From: Lucinisca nassula
Lineage: Eukaryota; Mollusca; Bivalvia; Lucinida; Lucinidae
Direction of reading: 5' to 3'
Assembly: GCA_963580285.1 (NCBI GenBank)
Contig: CAUZLF010000259.1
Span: 372,001 to 436,000 of the forward strand
Length of the DNA stretch: 64,000 bases
The notes beneath the pieces are model-generated. The model searched no databases. It worked only from the letters and a program-made list of their open reading frames with translations, and had not been told where the DNA came from. A program made the position numbers and the translations under genes. Below, piece after piece: positions 61,396 to 64,000 of this stretch; the stretch's first letter is position 1; each line of letters begins with the position of its first letter.

Positions 61396-61409
61396 CTGTT
61401 GAAAATACA

Positions 61410-61500
61410 GTCAAACTTAAATAGCTCAACCTTCTTTGAGACTGTGAAATTGTGTTCTAGACAGGGGTAGTCTGAGCAACTGAGGGTCGATCAAAACACC
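61410..61500. mobile_element. degenerate end of a TCGATGGCTCG-type element
   Basis: TACAGTCAAACTTAAATAGC next to the acceptor of IKK exon a resembles the TIR CAGTCGAACTTCGATGGC. Confidence 0.35.
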
Positions 61501-61504
61501 AGGG

Positions 61505-61694
61505 TAGAGTTGTTCAAAGTTTCGTTAGCAGTCAAACTGTTAACTGTTCTAGCAAATATAATATCTAAAATTTTGATATTTTTGCATAGGCAAAAGCTAC
61601 TCACATTTATCAGCATAGATATTAGTTTATTTGCCATATTAAATGATCAAAGTTTTAACAATTGGTTAACTAACAACGTCGTTAGTTTTGAACA
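61505..61694. mobile_element. palindromic MITE family P, left end shortened
   Basis: AGAGTTGTTCAAAGTTTCGT to GTTAGTTTTGAACAACTGGC. Confidence 0.75.
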
Positions 61695-61899
61695 ACTGGC
61701 CCCAGTTAAGGATGCATGAGCGGAATGCCTTTCTGATATTCTATTATCTAAATGTATGTTGGGTAATTCATTAGAATTGCCTCAGCGTGGGGATTCTAAT
61801 GAGTAAACACAACAAACATCAAGATAGAACAAGAATGTTTTCCCTAAATATTTGTTATTAGGAACTATGAAAAAGAATTCAGAAGGGACTCAAGAACCA

Positions 61900-62458
61900 G
61901 GGGCCAGTTGTTCAAAACTAATGACGTCGTTGGTTAATGAGTTATTAAATCTTTGATCATTTAATATGGCCAATATAGTAATTTTTTGCTGAAAAAATGT
62001 GAGTAGCTCTTGCAAATGCAAAAGCTACTCACATTTTGTCAGCAAAAATACTAGAGTATCAGGTACATGTATTGTACTTGCTAGAGCAGTTAACAATTTG
62101 ACCATTAACAAGTTCTTTAAGCCAATGACTCTTTGAACATTTGTTTGATTTGAGGTTTAACGTCCCTGTCAACACTGTAAAGATCATTTTGGAGACGTTG
62201 CTTCCAATTTTGTGGGACTTTTACATTACACTGAGATGAAATGACATCTCAAGCCCTGTCGCCCAATAAAACCAATAGGGTTTATTAGCATGGACGGTCC
62301 GCCTCGCACTGCGGTTCCTGGACAGGCTTAGATCCTCTAAGCGGTTTACCAGTACTAGTGTGCGGGCCGGATTCAGCTCTGCGTGGAAGCATCATGCAGC
62401 CCATATATTTCTTCAAGCCCCTATGGGCGGGGGCCAGACTCTTTGAACAACCCGGCCC
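61900..62458. mobile_element. palindromic MITE family P split by repeat G
   Basis: GGGGCCAGTTGTTCAAAACT to GACTCTTTGAACAACCCGGC. Repeat G occupies 62140-62436. Confidence 0.85.
62140..62436 (-). mobile_element. SINE-like repeat family G with 13-base target-site duplication
   Basis: Full inverted copy flanked by GACTCTTTGAACA at 62127-62139 and 62437-62449. This shows that family G moves by target-primed retroposition and defines its ends. Confidence 0.9.
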
Positions 62459-62676
62459 AGTTCAAATCAGCTGGGGTAAATGATTCATCATTGTTCCGGT
62501 CACTGATATTTCATTGTACTGAATTACAATAGGAATTTATAATTCCTGATTATAATTCAGTATACACTGTGACGAATCCGAGTTTTCACATGAAAGAATC
62601 TGTGCAATTAATTCAGACAAAAACTGTTTTTGAGGCCAGCCTCAGTGGCTCTGGCAGAGGTGATGTACATCCATCT

Positions 62677-62923
62677 GGGCCCAGTTGTTCAAAGCATTGT
62701 TAACTTAACGAGCTTGTTAGTGGTCAAATTGTTAACCCCTCTAGCAAGGACAATATCTAATTATGTGGTATTTTTGCTGAAAAAAAAAGTGAGCAGCTTT
62801 TGCATTTGCAAAAGCTGCTCACATTTGTTTCAGCAAAAATATTAGTATATTTGCCATATTAAATGATCAAAGTTTTATCGATTTGTTAACTAGAAATGTC
62901 GTTAGTTTTGAACAACTGGCCCC
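62677..62923. mobile_element. palindromic MITE family P, complete
   Basis: GGGCCCAGTTGTTCAAAGCA to TTTTGAACAACTGGCCCC. Centre hairpin GTGAGCAGCTTTTGCATTTG. Confidence 0.85.
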
Positions 62924-63180
62924 TGGCGATCAGGAATTGAAACATTCTTTTGGGAAGTTTGATCATGAACTATTTTGTACAGTCACTCTCTCCATTCCAC
63001 TGACTCAAGAAAGGCAGTTGTCGGTTTCTCGTGAAAGAATGTGCCCTGTACTAGTTATCCACCTATGAAGAAGTCTGCCTAGGAAGTGTGGTTAAGTCAG
63101 CTGACAAGCTTTACATGACCATAAACAGTCTTGACTAGGCCATAAACTGTTTTTGACCAAAAAAATGCTGAAAACGCTAA

Positions 63181-63846
63181 TACAGTCGAACTTCGATGGC
63201 TCGAACGTGCCGGGACCGCCGAAAAAAAATTCGAGCCATTGGTAGTTCGAGCCATTGGAGTCCAACTTGGCAAGATCAATCTTTGTGTACTATGATTTTT
63301 TATCATAGCTGTGGTGATTTTGGTGACTTCCGGTACATTTATCGGTCATAATTTAAGCCACATAGTATACCTTTCGCACTTTCAGGGAGATAAGAAAATA
63401 CAACAATAATAAATCTTTTAGCCCTGGGTTATTATAGGTGTTTACAATAAACTTAATTTGACACCTTCTCAACATTAATCTCTTGACCTGTTGATCAAAG
63501 GGATTGCGCCAATCAAGTACACCTGTGTTATATAAAAAGGCTGTTTCGGCAAGACGCTTTGTCAATATCAAAGCGTCTTATGATACTGATCAAGCACCTG
63601 CGTAACTTGATCGATAAAATTGGAATTTTTAAAAAGGTAATTAGTGCGAGCCATCGGTGGGATTTTACATAGAAAATGCACTCTAGGCACCAAGCTTAGA
63701 GTTCGAGGGTTCGAGCCATCCTGGTTCGAGCCAAGGGTGGCATGTTTAGTTAAAATGAATAGGGATTTTGCCGGGACTGAAAAGTCAGTTCGACCCAAAT
63801 GTGGTGTTCGAGCCTACCAAGTTCGACCCATCGAAGTTTGACTGTA
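63181..63846. mobile_element. 662-bp non-autonomous Tc1/mariner-superfamily-type element
   Basis: TA at 63181 and 63845 flank CAGTCGAACTTCGATGGC (63183) and its inverted partner CCATCGAAGTTTGACTG (63844), with further TTCGAGCCAT / GGTTCGAGCC words inside both ends. Only short frames, no transposase domain recognised. Confidence 0.75.
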
Positions 63847-64000
63847 TTTATAATTTAATGTGCTAGTAAACTTTTGACACAATAATTATTCCTCACGTAC
63901 CAGCATACTTCAGTCACAATTTTTACATTCTGACACATTAATTTCAACAAATACAAAAGTTTTATAAACTGTGGGTCTAAATTGCTAAAATTGGTATTTT

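Noticed and set aside
63870..63935. Possible further upstream IKK exon (acceptor TAATGTGTCAG, donor GTACGT)
   Set aside because: In the phase required by exon a the 29-base candidate contains TGA.

Overview
This is a repeat-dense animal genomic window, most probably from a bivalve mollusc. It holds no bacterial gene layout, operons, rRNA or CRISPR. The bivalve guess rests on several pearl/HINE-like (non-autonomous Helentron-type) elements with internal satellites, on tRNA-derived SINEs and TTAA-flanked MITEs, and on a large intron-rich innate-immunity gene. I could not run a species search.

The one host gene is on the minus strand. Ten short exons between 61395 and 15026 join without a single phase error into a 330-residue open C-terminal part of an IkB kinase (IKK alpha/beta-type). 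It covers the scaffold/dimerisation domain and the tail, ends in TGA, and has GT/AG splice sites at every internal boundary. The kinase and ubiquitin-like domains should lie to the right of the window. The C-terminal NEMO-binding motif known from vertebrate IKKs (LDWSWL) is not seen before the stop. Exons make up 993 bases of 46.4 kb; the rest is introns packed with mobile DNA.

The second real coding gene is a transposase (31972-33982, minus) inside an IKK intron. It has N-terminal CxxC zinc modules, a D-D-E catalytic core and a C-terminal SWIM zinc finger. Short terminal inverted repeats at 29477-29492 and 34473-34488 cut an older TTAA-MITE in two, so the whole element can be delimited (about 5.0 kb).

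Layout. 1-2.2 kb: remnant of a Naiad-type Penelope-like retroelement (minus), with TGA codons where a Cys is expected. 2.5-9.6 kb: SINE, pyrimidine tract and a mosaic of HINE-like satellites. 9.6-16.5 kb: MITEs, SINEs and a 1,329-bp tandem duplication; last IKK exon. 16.5-22.2 kb: MITEs and two IKK exons. 22.2-25.5 kb: a 3.3-kb foldback element 25 bases from an IKK splice acceptor. 25.5-29.3 kb: SINEs, foldback DNA, one exon. 29.5-34.5 kb: the DDE-SWIM transposon with nested insertions. 34.6-43 kb: MITEs, SINEs, two exons and a 42/66-bp inverted satellite. 43.7-57.7 kb: four HINE-like elements and two exons. 57.7-64 kb: MITEs, two exons and a TA-flanked Tc1/mariner-superfamily-type non-autonomous element.

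Nearly all other open frames are translations of SINEs, MITEs or satellites and are not listed as genes.
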